From NCBI RefSeq assembly GCF_014652835.1, contig NZ_BMZO01000010.1, forward strand, positions 151,814 to 215,813: a stretch of 64,000 nt of DNA. Reading direction: 5' to 3'. The stretch's first letter is position 1. Every line of letters starts with the position of its first letter. Below are positions 35,929-45,723 of this stretch, piece by piece. The notes under the pieces were generated by a model, which was not told the origin of the DNA, ran no database searches, and worked only from the letters and a program-made list of their open reading frames with translations. This DNA is from Limoniibacter endophyticus. GTDB taxonomy: Bacteria; Pseudomonadota; Alphaproteobacteria; Rhizobiales; Rhizobiaceae. Position numbers and translations under genes: made by a program.

Positions 35929-36980
35929 CCACCTCGTTTGACCGCATTCCCTGTACGGTAATCACTGGTTTTCTAGGAGCGGGTAAGACCACCCTCCTGC
36001 GCCATGTGCTGGAAAACGCCGGCGATAAACGTCTTGCGATCATCGTCAATGAGTTCGGCGATGTGGGCGTCGATGGGGATATTTTGCGTGGATGCGGCCT
36101 CGACAACTGCCCGGAGGAGAACATCGTCGAGCTTGCCAATGGCTGTCTGTGCTGCACCGTGGCGGACGACTTCGTGCCCGCGCTCGATCAGATCCTCGCA
36201 CGCGAACCGCGTGTCGATCATATTCTGATCGAAACATCCGGTCTTGCCCTGCCAAAGCCTCTCGTCCAGGCTTTCAACTGGCCGGCTGTAAAGAGCCGCG
36301 TTACGGTTGACGGGGTCATTGCAGTCGTGGACGGACCGGCCCTCGCAGAGGGTCGTGTTGCGCATGACATGGAAGCCTTGGCCGACCAGCGCGCACAGGA
36401 TGAAACACTCGATCATGACGACCCAATCGAGGAAGTCTTCGAGGATCAGATTGCGTGCGCCGATCTCATCGTCCTCTCCAAGGCCGACCTGATCGACGCG
36501 GTTTCCCGCCAGCGCGCAACGGCAATCGTCGAGGCGCATCTACCCCGCGCCGTCAAGATCGTCGAGGCGGAGCATGGCAAGCTGGACGTTGCCGTGCTGC
36601 TTGGACTGGGCCTCAGCGTCGAGGACGACATCGAGAACCGCAAGACGCATCATGACGGCGAACATGATCACGATCACGACGATTTCGACAGTTTCGTGAT
36701 CGAGATTCCCGCACTGGCAAGCGCTGACGACGTCACTGCGCGCGTCAAGGCTGTGACCGCGCTTGACGGGGTGCTGCGCGTCAAGGGCTTCGTCGAGATT
36801 CAGGGCAAGCCGATGCGTCTTCTGGTGCAGGCGGTCGGCCCCCGGGTCAACCATTATTTCGATCGTGCCTGGGCGGTCGGCGAAGCACGCGGCGGGCGCC
36901 TCGTAGTGATCGGCGAACATGACATGGATCGCATCATGATCGAGCGGCATCTCCGCGCCGAACTGGTTGAAGGCGCCTGA
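35925..36980 (+). CDS. cobW: CobW, G3E-family GTPase for cobalt delivery
   Basis: A 351-residue G3E P-loop GTPase. It has Walker A (GFLGAGKTTLL), the metal motif CLCC (ELANGCLCCTV), the GTPase Walker B-like ETSGLALPKP and the guanine motif SKADL. A His/Asp-rich loop (DGEHDHDHDDFD) near residue 245 probably binds metal. The family supplies Co2+ for chelation into the corrin ring by CobNST. It overlaps the DUF1636 gene by four bases and is 7 bases before cobN, in agreement with that role. Confidence 0.95.
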   Translation: MTTSFDRIPCTVITGFLGAGKTTLLRHVLENAGDKRLAIIVNEFGDVGVDGDILRGCGLDNCPEENIVELANGCLCCTVADDFVPALDQILAREPRVDHILIETSGLALPKPLVQAFNWPAVKSRVTVDGVIAVVDGPALAEGRVAHDMEALADQRAQDETLDHDDPIEEVFEDQIACADLIVLSKADLIDAVSRQRATAIVEAHLPRAVKIVEAEHGKLDVAVLLGLGLSVEDDIENRKTHHDGEHDHDHDDFDSFVIEIPALASADDVTARVKAVTALDGVLRVKGFVEIQGKPMRLLVQAVGPRVNHYFDRAWAVGEARGGRLVVIGEHDMDRIMIERHLRAELVEGA

Positions 36981-36987
36981 GGCATTC

Positions 36988-39900
36988 ATGCATATTCTGG
37001 CTGCCACCAGCGCCTCGCTCGACGAACTGATCGAACCGGTAGACCTTAACCAGCGGCCGGCCGATATCGTCGCGCTGTCCTTTACCGATAGTGATCTGGC
37101 GGGAATGGCGCGGGCTTGGCAGTCGGAACGATCACATGACCCGGCTTTTCCAACTCTTCGTCTGGCGAACCTGCGGGACCTGCGTCATCCCATGTCTGTC
37201 GATCTATGGATCGAAAAGGTCGCCCGACATGCGAAACTCATTCTCGTACGCGTGCTGGGCGGGTATGATTGGTGGCGGTACGGCTGCGAGGAGCTTGCCC
37301 GACTGGCCGGCGACCGTGGTCTGCACCTCATCCTATTGCCGGGCGAGTGCCGCGAAAACGATCCGCGCCTTGCCGCATGCTCGACCCTGCCGAGCGACCA
37401 ACAGGCAATCATTCTCAGTTATTTTCGCGAGGGCGGGCCGCAGAATATGCGCCGTCTGATGAGAACTATCGCCCGAAATACACGCGGGGAGCAGTTTTTC
37501 GCGGAGCCGGCTTTGCCAGTTGGAAAAGCCGGATTTTACAGACGCGATAATGGTGATTCCAAAAAATCGGATGCAAGCGCGCGTGTCGCGGTCATTTTCT
37601 ATCGTTCGATGCTACTCGCTTCCGACATTGCACCGATTGATGCGTTGCTGGACGCCTTGCAAACAAACGGCCTGGAACCGGTCGCGCTTTACGTGACGAG
37701 CCTTCGCGACCGCGATGCCCGTTCTTTTGTCGAAACGGAACTCAGCCGCCTCGCACCTGCGGCGATTATCACAACGACGGCGTTCGCGAGCGGTCTGGAC
37801 GATGATGGCAGCATCTTCGACCGGCTTGGCGCGCCGGTTTTTCAGGCGATCATCGCCACTACGCGGCAAGAGGCATGGGCTGAAAATCAGCGTGGGCTGG
37901 CGCCTGCCGATCTTGCCATGCATGTCGTCCTCCCGGAACTGGACGGGCGTGTTCTGGCGGGAGCACTATCCTTCAAGGGTACACAGCCGGACGATGCGAA
38001 CCTCGGTTTCCAACCTATGATCAATGCGCCGGTGAAAGACCGGATTGCTGCGGTCGTTGATAGGGTCGCCAAAACCATCCGCCTGCGAAAGACGCCACGC
38101 GCCGAACGCCGTATCGTCATTCTGATACCCGATTATCCAGGCGCGCCAGGACATACCGGCTACGCCGTCGGGCTGAACGTGCCGCAAAGCGTGCTTGAAA
38201 TACTCAATGATCTGAAGGCCGAAGGATATCATATCGAACGCATTCCGCAAAACGCCCGCGATCTGCTTGATCTGCTGGAAATAGAGCAGCCGGGGCTTTC
38301 GCGATCCGAATACAGGGTTCAGTTCTGCCGGCTGCCCCATGAATTGCAGGCCGCAGTGAAAAATGCCTGGGAAGATGAGAATGAACTGGACCACGCTTTT
38401 CGTGCAGCCTCTTTCGGAAATATCACCGTCGCCCTTGCGCCCGACCGCGGCCGTAATGCGGACCGTCGCAGCGATTATCATGATCCCTTCCTGCCGCCGC
38501 ATCCGTCGCTTCTAGCTTTCGGGTTTTATTTGCGGCATCAACTTGATGCCCATGCCATCATCCATGTCGGCGCGCATGGCACGCTGGAATGGCTGCCCGG
38601 CAAGACGGTTGCTCTCAGCAAGGATTGTTTTCCGGAAGCAGTCATCGGTCGTTTGCCGGTGATCTATCCGTTCATCGTTTCCAATCCCGGTGAGGCCGCT
38701 GTTGCGAAACGGCGAATTTCGGCAGTCACGCTGGGCCATTTGCCGCCGCCCCTTGAAGGGGCGGGACTGAACGAGGCCGAACAGAAACTGGAGCGGCTGG
38801 TCGATGAATATGCGCAGGCCGACGGCCTCGACCGGCGCCGGCGCGACAGACTTGCAGCCGAGATCGTCGCGACAGCGCAAGACACCGGCCTGGCAGGCAA
38901 TGCCGGCGTTGGCGAGGATGATGATCCGGATGCGGCATTGGCACGGATCGACGCCTGGCTATGCGACTTGAAAGACTTCGCCATAAAGGACGGACAACAC
39001 GTCTATGGTCGCTCGGCACCTGGCGAGACTGACACGCTGCGAAAGAAGAGCGCCTACACGGAACGGGAGGCGCTGATCGGGGCGCTTGAGGGGCGCCACA
39101 TTCCGCCGGGTCCTGCCGGTGCTCCGACGCGCGGCCGCCGCGACGTCATGCCCACGGGGCGCAATCTTTATGCCTCCGACCCGCGCACCATGCCTACCCC
39201 GACGGCGTATGACCTCGGCAAGCGGGCGGCAGATGAAGTTCTCCGGCGCTATCTGCAGGACCACGGTGAGTGGCCACAGAACCTCGTATTCGATCTCTGG
39301 GGCAGTGCTTCGTTGCGAACCGGCGGCGAAGAGATCGCGCAAGGGCTCTGGTTGATGGGTGCAAAGCCGGTCTGGGACCCGGCGACGGGGCGCGTGACGG
39401 GGATAGAAGTCATGCCATGCGCGGTCCTTGGGCGACCGCGTGTCGATGTGACCTTCCGCATATCGGGTTTGTTCCGCGACATGTTCGGCGCAACCATCGC
39501 CCTCATCGACGCGGCGATGCGTGCCGTAGCCGCCCGCGACGAAGCGGAGGGAGACAACCCGCTCGCCCTTGCGGCGCAACGCAATGGCGGCATGCCGCCG
39601 CGTATTTTCGGATCAAAACCCGGGCTTTACGGCGCCGGCATCGAGGATGCTCTTGCCTCCGGCACCTGGACCGACCGCACAGAGATCGCTGAAGCCTATC
39701 TTGCAGCGACCAACCATGCCTTCGGAGGTGCGGAGGGAGAAAGCGTCGGAGAGAGCGATCAGTTCGCCGAACAAATTGCATCGGCTCAGATCCTCATCCA
39801 CACCGGCGATGACCCGGGGCGGGATATTCTGGAGGGATCCTCTGATGCTGCATTCATCGGTGGTTTTGCCGCAGCGATGGAGAAACTCGGGTCAAGAGCC

Positions 39901-40320
39901 GACCTCATAATACTCGATACGACCAATCCGGACCGGCCGCGTGCACGCTTGTTGAAGGAAACCATCAACCTGGTCGTCAGGGCGCGAGCAACCAATCCCC
40001 GTTTCATTTCGGGGCAGATGCGCCATGGACCGCGTGGTGCCGCGGAATTCGCCGAAACCGTGGACCGTCTTATTTCGTTCGCGGAAACGACAGGACAGGT
40101 GGATGAGGCGTTGATCGGCGCGCTTTTTGACGCCTACATAGACGACAAGGCTGTGCGCACATTCCTGATCGACCAAAATCCAAAGGCGGCAGCTCACATG
40201 GCGCGTCGCTTCGAGGATGCCTTGCGTCGCGGTCTCTGGCATCCGCTGCGTAACAGCGTTGCGGTTCAGCTAGATCTGTTGCGGCACGCCCCGGACGGGA
40301 GGCCCTGCGTCGATGATTGA
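36988..40320 (+). CDS. cobN: Cobaltochelatase subunit CobN
   Basis: The 1110-residue large subunit of the aerobic cobaltochelatase, related to BchH/ChlH. Family segments are HILAATSASLDELIEPVDL at the N-terminus, VHVGAHGTLEWLPGK-like IIHVGAHGTLEWLPG in the middle, and NLVFDLWGSASLRTGGEE and RPRVDVTFRISGLFRDMF in the C-terminal half. It inserts Co2+ into hydrogenobyrinic acid a,c-diamide with ATP, together with CobS and CobT chelatase subunits, whose genes are not in this window. The start at 36988 fits the CobN N-terminus. It is shorter than the about 1275 residues of the P. denitrificans protein, but no internal break is seen. It overlaps cobG by eight bases. Confidence 0.95.
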   Translation: MHILAATSASLDELIEPVDLNQRPADIVALSFTDSDLAGMARAWQSERSHDPAFPTLRLANLRDLRHPMSVDLWIEKVARHAKLILVRVLGGYDWWRYGCEELARLAGDRGLHLILLPGECRENDPRLAACSTLPSDQQAIILSYFREGGPQNMRRLMRTIARNTRGEQFFAEPALPVGKAGFYRRDNGDSKKSDASARVAVIFYRSMLLASDIAPIDALLDALQTNGLEPVALYVTSLRDRDARSFVETELSRLAPAAIITTTAFASGLDDDGSIFDRLGAPVFQAIIATTRQEAWAENQRGLAPADLAMHVVLPELDGRVLAGALSFKGTQPDDANLGFQPMINAPVKDRIAAVVDRVAKTIRLRKTPRAERRIVILIPDYPGAPGHTGYAVGLNVPQSVLEILNDLKAEGYHIERIPQNARDLLDLLEIEQPGLSRSEYRVQFCRLPHELQAAVKNAWEDENELDHAFRAASFGNITVALAPDRGRNADRRSDYHDPFLPPHPSLLAFGFYLRHQLDAHAIIHVGAHGTLEWLPGKTVALSKDCFPEAVIGRLPVIYPFIVSNPGEAAVAKRRISAVTLGHLPPPLEGAGLNEAEQKLERLVDEYAQADGLDRRRRDRLAAEIVATAQDTGLAGNAGVGEDDDPDAALARIDAWLCDLKDFAIKDGQHVYGRSAPGETDTLRKKSAYTEREALIGALEGRHIPPGPAGAPTRGRRDVMPTGRNLYASDPRTMPTPTAYDLGKRAADEVLRRYLQDHGEWPQNLVFDLWGSASLRTGGEEIAQGLWLMGAKPVWDPATGRVTGIEVMPCAVLGRPRVDVTFRISGLFRDMFGATIALIDAAMRAVAARDEAEGDNPLALAAQRNGGMPPRIFGSKPGLYGAGIEDALASGTWTDRTEIAEAYLAATNHAFGGAEGESVGESDQFAEQIASAQILIHTGDDPGRDILEGSSDAAFIGGFAAAMEKLGSRADLIILDTTNPDRPRARLLKETINLVVRARATNPRFISGQMRHGPRGAAEFAETVDRLISFAETTGQVDEALIGALFDAYIDDKAVRTFLIDQNPKAAAHMARRFEDALRRGLWHPLRNSVAVQLDLLRHAPDGRPCVDD

Positions 40321-41578
40321 CGATTTTCGCCGTAATGCTTGCCCGAGCCTTCATGCGCCCATGCAAACGGGCGATGGATTGCTGGTGCGCATGCACATGA
40401 CCGAACCTTGCGATCCCACCGACTTTGCGGCCCTATGTGAACTGGCAGGTCAGCACGGCAATGGCATCATGGAGGTGACCAATCGCGGCAGCCTGCAATT
40501 TCGTGGCTTTGGCGATGCATCGGTCGCGAAATTCGCTGATGATGCCATCTCTCTTAAACTGCCCATCAGCATCGGCGTCGACGTGGAAACAGGCCCGTTC
40601 GCGAGCATGATTGCGCGACAATTGGCAAAGGAGATCAGGCGTGCACTTGCAGAAGAACAACTGAACCTCGCGCCGAAACTCGTCATCGCGGTCAATGATG
40701 GCTCTATCGGTGCATCAGCTGATTTGTCCGCTGATATCCGTGTCGACCTTTCCATCGACAAACGCTGGCGCATTGCGCTCGGCGGCACTGAAGAAAGCGC
40801 GCATATTGTTGATTTCGTTGAATTCAACGAAGTCGGATCGCGCGTGATTGGCCTTTGCCGTCAAATCGCCGCACATGGCCCCGCTACCCGCGGCCGCGAT
40901 CTTGTTATTCCAACGTCTCCCGGCCTGCTCAAAGGACCTCAGCTCCTGAAGGGGGAAAATGCGTCTGTGGGGCTTTTTTCGTGGGGTGTGGACGGCGAAG
41001 GATCCGCATTGGGACTGCGTCTTTCGCCTACGGTGCAGGATGCTCGGCTTTTTGCACAATTGTGCCGCACTGCGGCTCATCATCAAGGCGATCTGCGTTT
41101 CGGAGGCGGGAAAGCAGTCTACTTTACGGGCTCTCGGCAGCACTGCACTTCTCTACTTGAACAAGCACGCGAATTCGGTTTCGTCATCGATAGCTGCGAT
41201 CCTCGCCTGGCCATCGCTGCATGCGCGGGTGCGCCTGCTTGTGCTTCTGCGCACTATATCACAAAGGACCTTGCGGAAACGATGGCCGCAGAAGCAACTC
41301 CGTTTTTGGACGGGTCGGTGAAGTTGCATCTTTCGGGTTGTGAAAAGCGATGTGGCTGCCGCGAAACGAGGGATTTTCTTCTTATGGGTAGTCCTGAGGA
41401 GCTATCGCTTTCACTTGACGGTGAAATGCTGGCCACCTTCAGTCAAGCCGACGCGCGCCGCGAGATGGCGAAGTTACAGCGTTTCGTGGCTGATCGGCGA
41501 CAAGCCAGCGAAACGACAAGAATGACGATAACGCGAATTGGCCGGGCAGGTTTGGCCGCAGCATTCGAACGGAATTGA
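40313..41578 (+). CDS. cobG: Precorrin-3B synthase (CobG)
   Basis: A 421-residue protein of the sulfite/nitrite reductase fold. It has two ferredoxin-like halves and the [4Fe-4S] cysteines in ACAGAPACAS and HLSGCEKRCGC. CobG is the O2-dependent mono-oxygenase of the aerobic cobalamin pathway, hydroxylating precorrin-3A at C20 with lactone formation. It needs the iron-sulfur cluster and a non-heme iron. Its presence places this pathway on the aerobic, late-cobalt route. It starts eight bases inside the end of cobN. Confidence 0.94.
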   Translation: MIDDFRRNACPSLHAPMQTGDGLLVRMHMTEPCDPTDFAALCELAGQHGNGIMEVTNRGSLQFRGFGDASVAKFADDAISLKLPISIGVDVETGPFASMIARQLAKEIRRALAEEQLNLAPKLVIAVNDGSIGASADLSADIRVDLSIDKRWRIALGGTEESAHIVDFVEFNEVGSRVIGLCRQIAAHGPATRGRDLVIPTSPGLLKGPQLLKGENASVGLFSWGVDGEGSALGLRLSPTVQDARLFAQLCRTAAHHQGDLRFGGGKAVYFTGSRQHCTSLLEQAREFGFVIDSCDPRLAIAACAGAPACASAHYITKDLAETMAAEATPFLDGSVKLHLSGCEKRCGCRETRDFLLMGSPEELSLSLDGEMLATFSQADARREMAKLQRFVADRRQASETTRMTITRIGRAGLAAAFERN

Positions 41579-41579
41579 A

Positions 41580-42209
41580 ATGGCGTATGGGTATATCAAG
41601 AACGGGACCGAAATTTACGAGCAGTCCTTCGCGACGATCCGGGCGGAGGCCGACCTCTCGCGCTTTTCGGAGGCAGAAGCCGATATTGCGGTACGTATGA
41701 TCCATGCGTGCGGATTGATCGAGGCGGCAAGCTCCTTCGTTTTCTCGACCGGCTTTGCGGAGACAGCGCGCACAGCGCTGCAAGCAGGCGCACCGATCTT
41801 CTGCGATGCCGAAATGGTGGCACGGGGGGTCACTGTTGCGCGGCTACCTGCCAAAAACGAGGTGATCTGCACGCTGCGCCATCCGAAAACGGCCGAGATC
41901 GCCGCGCATATCGGCAATACACGTTCTGCGGCGGCAATCGATCTTTGGGGTGAACGCATGTCCGGCTCGGTGATTGCAATCGGCAATGCGCCGACCGCTC
42001 TTTTTCGCCTGCTCGAACTGCTGGCAACCGGGGCCCCGCGTCCGGCAGCTATTCTTGGCATGCCAGTCGGGTTCGTCGGCGCAGCGGAATCCAAGGCAGC
42101 GCTCGAACAGTCTGACCTGGGCATCCCGTTTGCCATCGTGCGCGGGCGACTTGGGGGGTCCGCGATGACCGCGGCTGCAATTAATGCAATTGCGCGGAGC
42201 GGCATATGA
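41580..42209 (+). CDS. cobH: Precorrin-8X methylmutase (CobH/CbiC)
   Basis: A 209-residue CbiC/CobH protein that moves the C11 methyl group to C12, making hydrogenobyrinic acid. The catalytic His lies in AVRMIHACG, and the family segments VFSTGFAE, IFCDAEMVARG, VIAIGNAPTALF and GMPVGFVGAAESK are present. The start at 41580 is one base after the cobG stop, and the end overlaps cobI by four bases. Confidence 0.96.
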   Translation: MAYGYIKNGTEIYEQSFATIRAEADLSRFSEAEADIAVRMIHACGLIEAASSFVFSTGFAETARTALQAGAPIFCDAEMVARGVTVARLPAKNEVICTLRHPKTAEIAAHIGNTRSAAAIDLWGERMSGSVIAIGNAPTALFRLLELLATGAPRPAAILGMPVGFVGAAESKAALEQSDLGIPFAIVRGRLGGSAMTAAAINAIARSGI

Positions 42210-42952
42210 GCAAGAAAGGCACTCTTTACGGTGTCGGCACGGGTCCTGGCGATCCCGAACTCCTGACGCTGAAGGCTGTTCGCGTTCTGCGGGAAGCGGA
42301 TGTGCTGGCTTATTTCTGCAAGGAAGGACGGCGCGGAAACGCGCGCGCCATCGTGGATACGCATATAGGCGAGGATATGATCGAACTTGCCTTGCCCTAT
42401 CCGGTTACCACCGAGATCGACGCCAAACATGATGATTATCGGGCAGCGATCGATGCTTTTTACGAGCGATCAGCGCGCGCTGTCATGGAGCATCTCGACC
42501 AGGGGCGCTCTGTCGCCGTGCTTTCTGAAGGCGACCCGTTGCTTTATGGTTCCTATATGCATCTCCATGTCCGGCTTGCGCATCGCTATCCGGCGCTCGT
42601 CATTCCCGGCGTCACCGCCATGTCGGGTAGCTGGTCGATGGCCGGTCTTCCCCTCGTGCAAGGCGACGAAATCCTGCGTGTTCTTCCCGGAACCCTGCCG
42701 CTCGATCGACTGACGAAGGAGATCGCGGAGGCGGATGGCGCCGTCATTATGAAGGTTGGGCGTAACCTGTCGAAGATCGAAGAAGCACTAGCGGCCTGCG
42801 GCAAGCTCGATACGGCTGTCTATGTGGAACGGGCGACGATGGAAAATGCGGTGGTAGAGAAGCTGGACAGTCGTAATGGCCGACCTGCACCCTATTTCTC
42901 GACAATCCTCGTGCCCGGCTGGCCCGCGCGACCGCTGGAGATGCCCTCATGA
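42206..42952 (+). CDS. cobI: Precorrin-2 C20-methyltransferase (CobI)
   Basis: A 248-residue class III SAM methyltransferase of the tetrapyrrole methylase family. It begins GTLYGVGTGPGDPELLTLKA, has the SAM loop LSEGDPLLYGS and the segment IPGVTAMSGSWSMAGLPL. It methylates C20 of precorrin-2 to give precorrin-3A, the substrate of CobG. It overlaps both neighbours by four bases (ATGA), so the block cobH-cobI-cobJ is probably co-translated. Confidence 0.96.
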   Translation: MSKKGTLYGVGTGPGDPELLTLKAVRVLREADVLAYFCKEGRRGNARAIVDTHIGEDMIELALPYPVTTEIDAKHDDYRAAIDAFYERSARAVMEHLDQGRSVAVLSEGDPLLYGSYMHLHVRLAHRYPALVIPGVTAMSGSWSMAGLPLVQGDEILRVLPGTLPLDRLTKEIAEADGAVIMKVGRNLSKIEEALAACGKLDTAVYVERATMENAVVEKLDSRNGRPAPYFSTILVPGWPARPLEMPS

Positions 42953-43713
42953 GCGGTCGACTGATCATCGTAGGGCTGGGCCCTGGCAATCCAGACCAGA
43001 TGACACCGGAAGCGCGGGCTGCAATTGACGCATCCTCTGATTTCTTCGGCTATTTTCCCTATGTCGAACGGCTGAACCTGCGTACCGACCAGACCGCGCA
43101 TGCGTCCGACAATCGCGAAGAATTGGCGCGTGCGGCCGCAGCCCTCGATCTGGCGCTGCAAGGCCGCAATGTCTGCATGGTCTCTGGCGGTGATCCGGGC
43201 GTGTTTGCAATGGCGGCGGCGGTAATCGAGGCGATCGATAGAGGCAAACCGGAATGGAAGACGGTCGAAATGTCGGTCCTGCCCGGAATTACTGCCATGC
43301 TGGCCGTCGCAGCCCGGGTCGGCGCACCGCTTGGCCATGATTTCTGCGCGATTTCGCTCTCTGACAATCTCAAGCCATGGGGAATCATCGAAAAGCGGCT
43401 GGCCCTCGCCGCACAAGCGGGCCTAGTGATGGCGTTTTACAATCCTGTTTCCAAGGCTCGGCCCTGGCAGCTCGGGAGGGCCTTCGACATACTGCGTGAG
43501 CATCTGAGCGCAGATGTGCCCGTCGTGTTCGGTCGCGCCGCCGGGCGACCTGATGAAATCATGCTCGTCAAGAGCCTTGCGGATGCTCGCCCCGAAATGG
43601 CCGATATGGCAACCTGTGTCATAGTCGGCACCGCAGAGACACGTATCGTCGAGCGCGGCACAAAACCGTCCTTGGTCTACACGCCGCGTTTCCTGAAATC
43701 AGAGACGCATTGA
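42949..43713 (+). CDS. cobJ: Precorrin-3B C17-methyltransferase (CobJ)
   Basis: A 254-residue tetrapyrrole methylase. It starts GRLIIVGLGPGNPDQMTPEA; other motifs are VSGGDPGVFAMAAAV, SVLPGITAMLAVAARVGAPLGHDFCAISLSDNL by segment, and YNPVSKARPWQ. It performs C17 methylation with ring contraction of precorrin-3B. It follows cobI with an ATGA overlap. Its last 37 bases overlap the 3' end of the inverted cobK gene. Confidence 0.96.
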   Translation: MSGRLIIVGLGPGNPDQMTPEARAAIDASSDFFGYFPYVERLNLRTDQTAHASDNREELARAAAALDLALQGRNVCMVSGGDPGVFAMAAAVIEAIDRGKPEWKTVEMSVLPGITAMLAVAARVGAPLGHDFCAISLSDNLKPWGIIEKRLALAAQAGLVMAFYNPVSKARPWQLGRAFDILREHLSADVPVVFGRAAGRPDEIMLVKSLADARPEMADMATCVIVGTAETRIVERGTKPSLVYTPRFLKSETH

Positions 43714-44468
43714 TGAACGTGCGCAACTGCATCCGTAACCGTTCGAACCCTCGTGGTTTTACCCTGCAATGCCGGGAGCGGGCGGGCAACCATGATGACG
43801 GGCAGGCGCAAATGCCGCGCGGCCGCTATCTTGCCGTAACTCGCCGCGCCGCCGCTGTTTTTGCAGACGATTACATCCACGCGGTGCGTTTGCAGCAATG
43901 CAAGCTCATCTTCTTCATTAAAGGGACCCCGCGCGGTGATATAATCGATCCGTGGCAGATCAAGAGGCGGCTCAACCGGATCGACGCTGCGCACGACGTA
44001 AGCGTGCTGCGGCGCGGCTTCGAAGGGCAAAAGCTCCTGGCGACCAAGCGCCAGAAACGCGCGACGCGGCTTGTCGCCCAGCAGATCACGCGCCTGCACG
44101 ATTGTCGCGGCCGAATGCCAGATATCTCCATCTACGGCCCGCCAGGCATCGCGCTCCAGGCGCAGGAGAGGCACGTTCGCCAAAGCAGCGGCCTGCACCG
44201 CATTCATCGAGATCTGCGCGGCATAAGGATGCGTGGCATCGACCAGAAGATCGATTCTGTTCTTGCTAAGATAGGCTGCGAGGCCCGCCGCGCCGCCGAA
44301 ACCGCCGACGCGGGTCGGTACGGGTTGTGCGACTGGCTCCCGCGTGCGCCCCGCCAGAGACAGTGTCAGGTCGAGCGTGGTGTTTTCGGCCAGTTGCGCA
44401 GCCATTCGTCGCGCCTCCGTCGTGCCGCCGAGGATGAGAACGCGAAGAACTTTGTCGGAAAGGATCAT
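43677..44468 (-). CDS. cobK: Precorrin-6A reductase (CobK), inverted within the operon
   Basis: A 263-residue CobK/CbiJ protein. The N-terminal nucleotide-binding segment is RVLILGGTTEARRMA; DATHPYAAQIS and VCKNSGGAASYGKI are further family marks. It reduces precorrin-6A with NADPH. The start at 44468 is favoured by an AGAGG box eight bases upstream; an ATG at 44474 is too close to that box. The gene runs against its neighbours: its 3' end overlaps cobJ by 37 bases and its start lies five bases from the cobL start. The promoter must lie within cobL. Confidence 0.95.
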   Translation of the reverse strand: MILSDKVLRVLILGGTTEARRMAAQLAENTTLDLTLSLAGRTREPVAQPVPTRVGGFGGAAGLAAYLSKNRIDLLVDATHPYAAQISMNAVQAAALANVPLLRLERDAWRAVDGDIWHSAATIVQARDLLGDKPRRAFLALGRQELLPFEAAPQHAYVVRSVDPVEPPLDLPRIDYITARGPFNEEDELALLQTHRVDVIVCKNSGGAASYGKIAAARHLRLPVIMVARPLPALQGKTTRVRTVTDAVAHVHQCVSDFRKRGV

Positions 44469-44472
44469 TGCC

Positions 44473-45723
44473 ATGACCTCTGATAGAGCTGCGGCTCCCG
44501 CTGCACAACAACTGAATGCGCCGTGGCTTTCGATCGTCGGGATCGGCGAAGATGGCGTGCACGGGCTTTCCGAGTCGGCCATGAAGATGATTGCGGATGC
44601 AGCCGTCGTGTTCGGCGGAAAACGGCATCTGCATCTGGCCCAGTCGCTGATACGGGGCGAAGCGCGGCCCTGGCCGAAACCATTCGATCCGGAAATGCGC
44701 GATGTGCTGGCGTTACGGGGAACCCGCGTTTGCGTTCTGGCCTCGGGCGACCCCTTCTTCTTTGGTGCCGGTGCAACATTGGCACGCCATCTCTCCCGCG
44801 ACGAGTTTCAAGCGCATCCCGCCCCTTCGGCCTTTAGCTTGGCCTGCGCCCGCCAGGGTTGGTCGGTGCACGAAACGCAGTTCGTTTCCGTGCATGGCCG
44901 GGCGATGGAGCGGGTGCGTCCGCATCTGCATCAAGGAGTACGATTGGTTATTCTGACCTCGGATGAAGATGGCCCGGCAGAGCTTGCCGCACTCCTCGTG
45001 CGCGAGGGCTTCGAAGCGAGCGAACTGACGCTTCTGGAAGCTCTCGGCGGCCCGCGGGAAAGAATCCGCCACGCAATCGCCGGCAGTTTCGCATTAGACA
45101 ATATCGACGCGCTCAATGTGGTTGCCATCCAGGTGCAGGCTGGCCCGAAGGCCGCAATCATACCCTATGCGAGTGGTCGATCCGACGATCTGTTCGAGCA
45201 TGACGGGCAGATCACCAAACGCGAAATCCGCGCTCTGACATTAGCGGCCCTCAGCCCGCGTTACGGGGAGATATTGTGGGACGTCGGCGCAGGATCAGGT
45301 TCCATCGGAATCGAATGGATGCTGGCGCACCCATCACTAAAGGCAATCGCAATTGAGAAGAACGGCGAGCGCGTTGAGCGCATCCATCGCAACGCGCTGC
45401 GATTAGGGGTGCCTGAGCTTGAGATTGTATATGGTGCGGCCCCCGAGGCACTGAAAGGTTTGGCACAGCCGGACGCGATCTTCATCGGCGGCGGAGGGAG
45501 CGAACCGGGCGTTCTGCAAGCGGCAATCGACGCTCTGAAACACGGAGGCAGGCTGGTCGCCAACGCCGTAACGCTTGAAATGGAAGCTATGCTTCTGTCA
45601 CGACATGAATGGCTCGGCGGCGACCTGCTGCGTCTTTCGATCTCGCGCGCGGAGCCCATCGGCACGATGCAAGGCTGGCGTCCAGCCATGCCGCTCACGC
45701 AGTGGGTATGGACGAAGAGATGA
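44473..45723 (+). CDS. cobL: Precorrin-6B C5,15-methyltransferase/decarboxylase (CobL)
   Basis: A 416-residue fusion of a CbiE-like and a CbiT-like methyltransferase. The N-terminal half has LSIVGIGEDGVHGLSESA and VLASGDPFFFGAG. The C-terminal half is a class I SAM methyltransferase with LWDVGAGSGSIGIEWM and FIGGGG. Together they methylate C5 and C15 and decarboxylate the ring C acetate. The ATG at 44473 has an AAAGGA box that lies inside the first codons of the divergent cobK. It overlaps cobE at its end. Confidence 0.95.
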   Translation: MTSDRAAAPAAQQLNAPWLSIVGIGEDGVHGLSESAMKMIADAAVVFGGKRHLHLAQSLIRGEARPWPKPFDPEMRDVLALRGTRVCVLASGDPFFFGAGATLARHLSRDEFQAHPAPSAFSLACARQGWSVHETQFVSVHGRAMERVRPHLHQGVRLVILTSDEDGPAELAALLVREGFEASELTLLEALGGPRERIRHAIAGSFALDNIDALNVVAIQVQAGPKAAIIPYASGRSDDLFEHDGQITKREIRALTLAALSPRYGEILWDVGAGSGSIGIEWMLAHPSLKAIAIEKNGERVERIHRNALRLGVPELEIVYGAAPEALKGLAQPDAIFIGGGGSEPGVLQAAIDALKHGGRLVANAVTLEMEAMLLSRHEWLGGDLLRLSISRAEPIGTMQGWRPAMPLTQWVWTKR

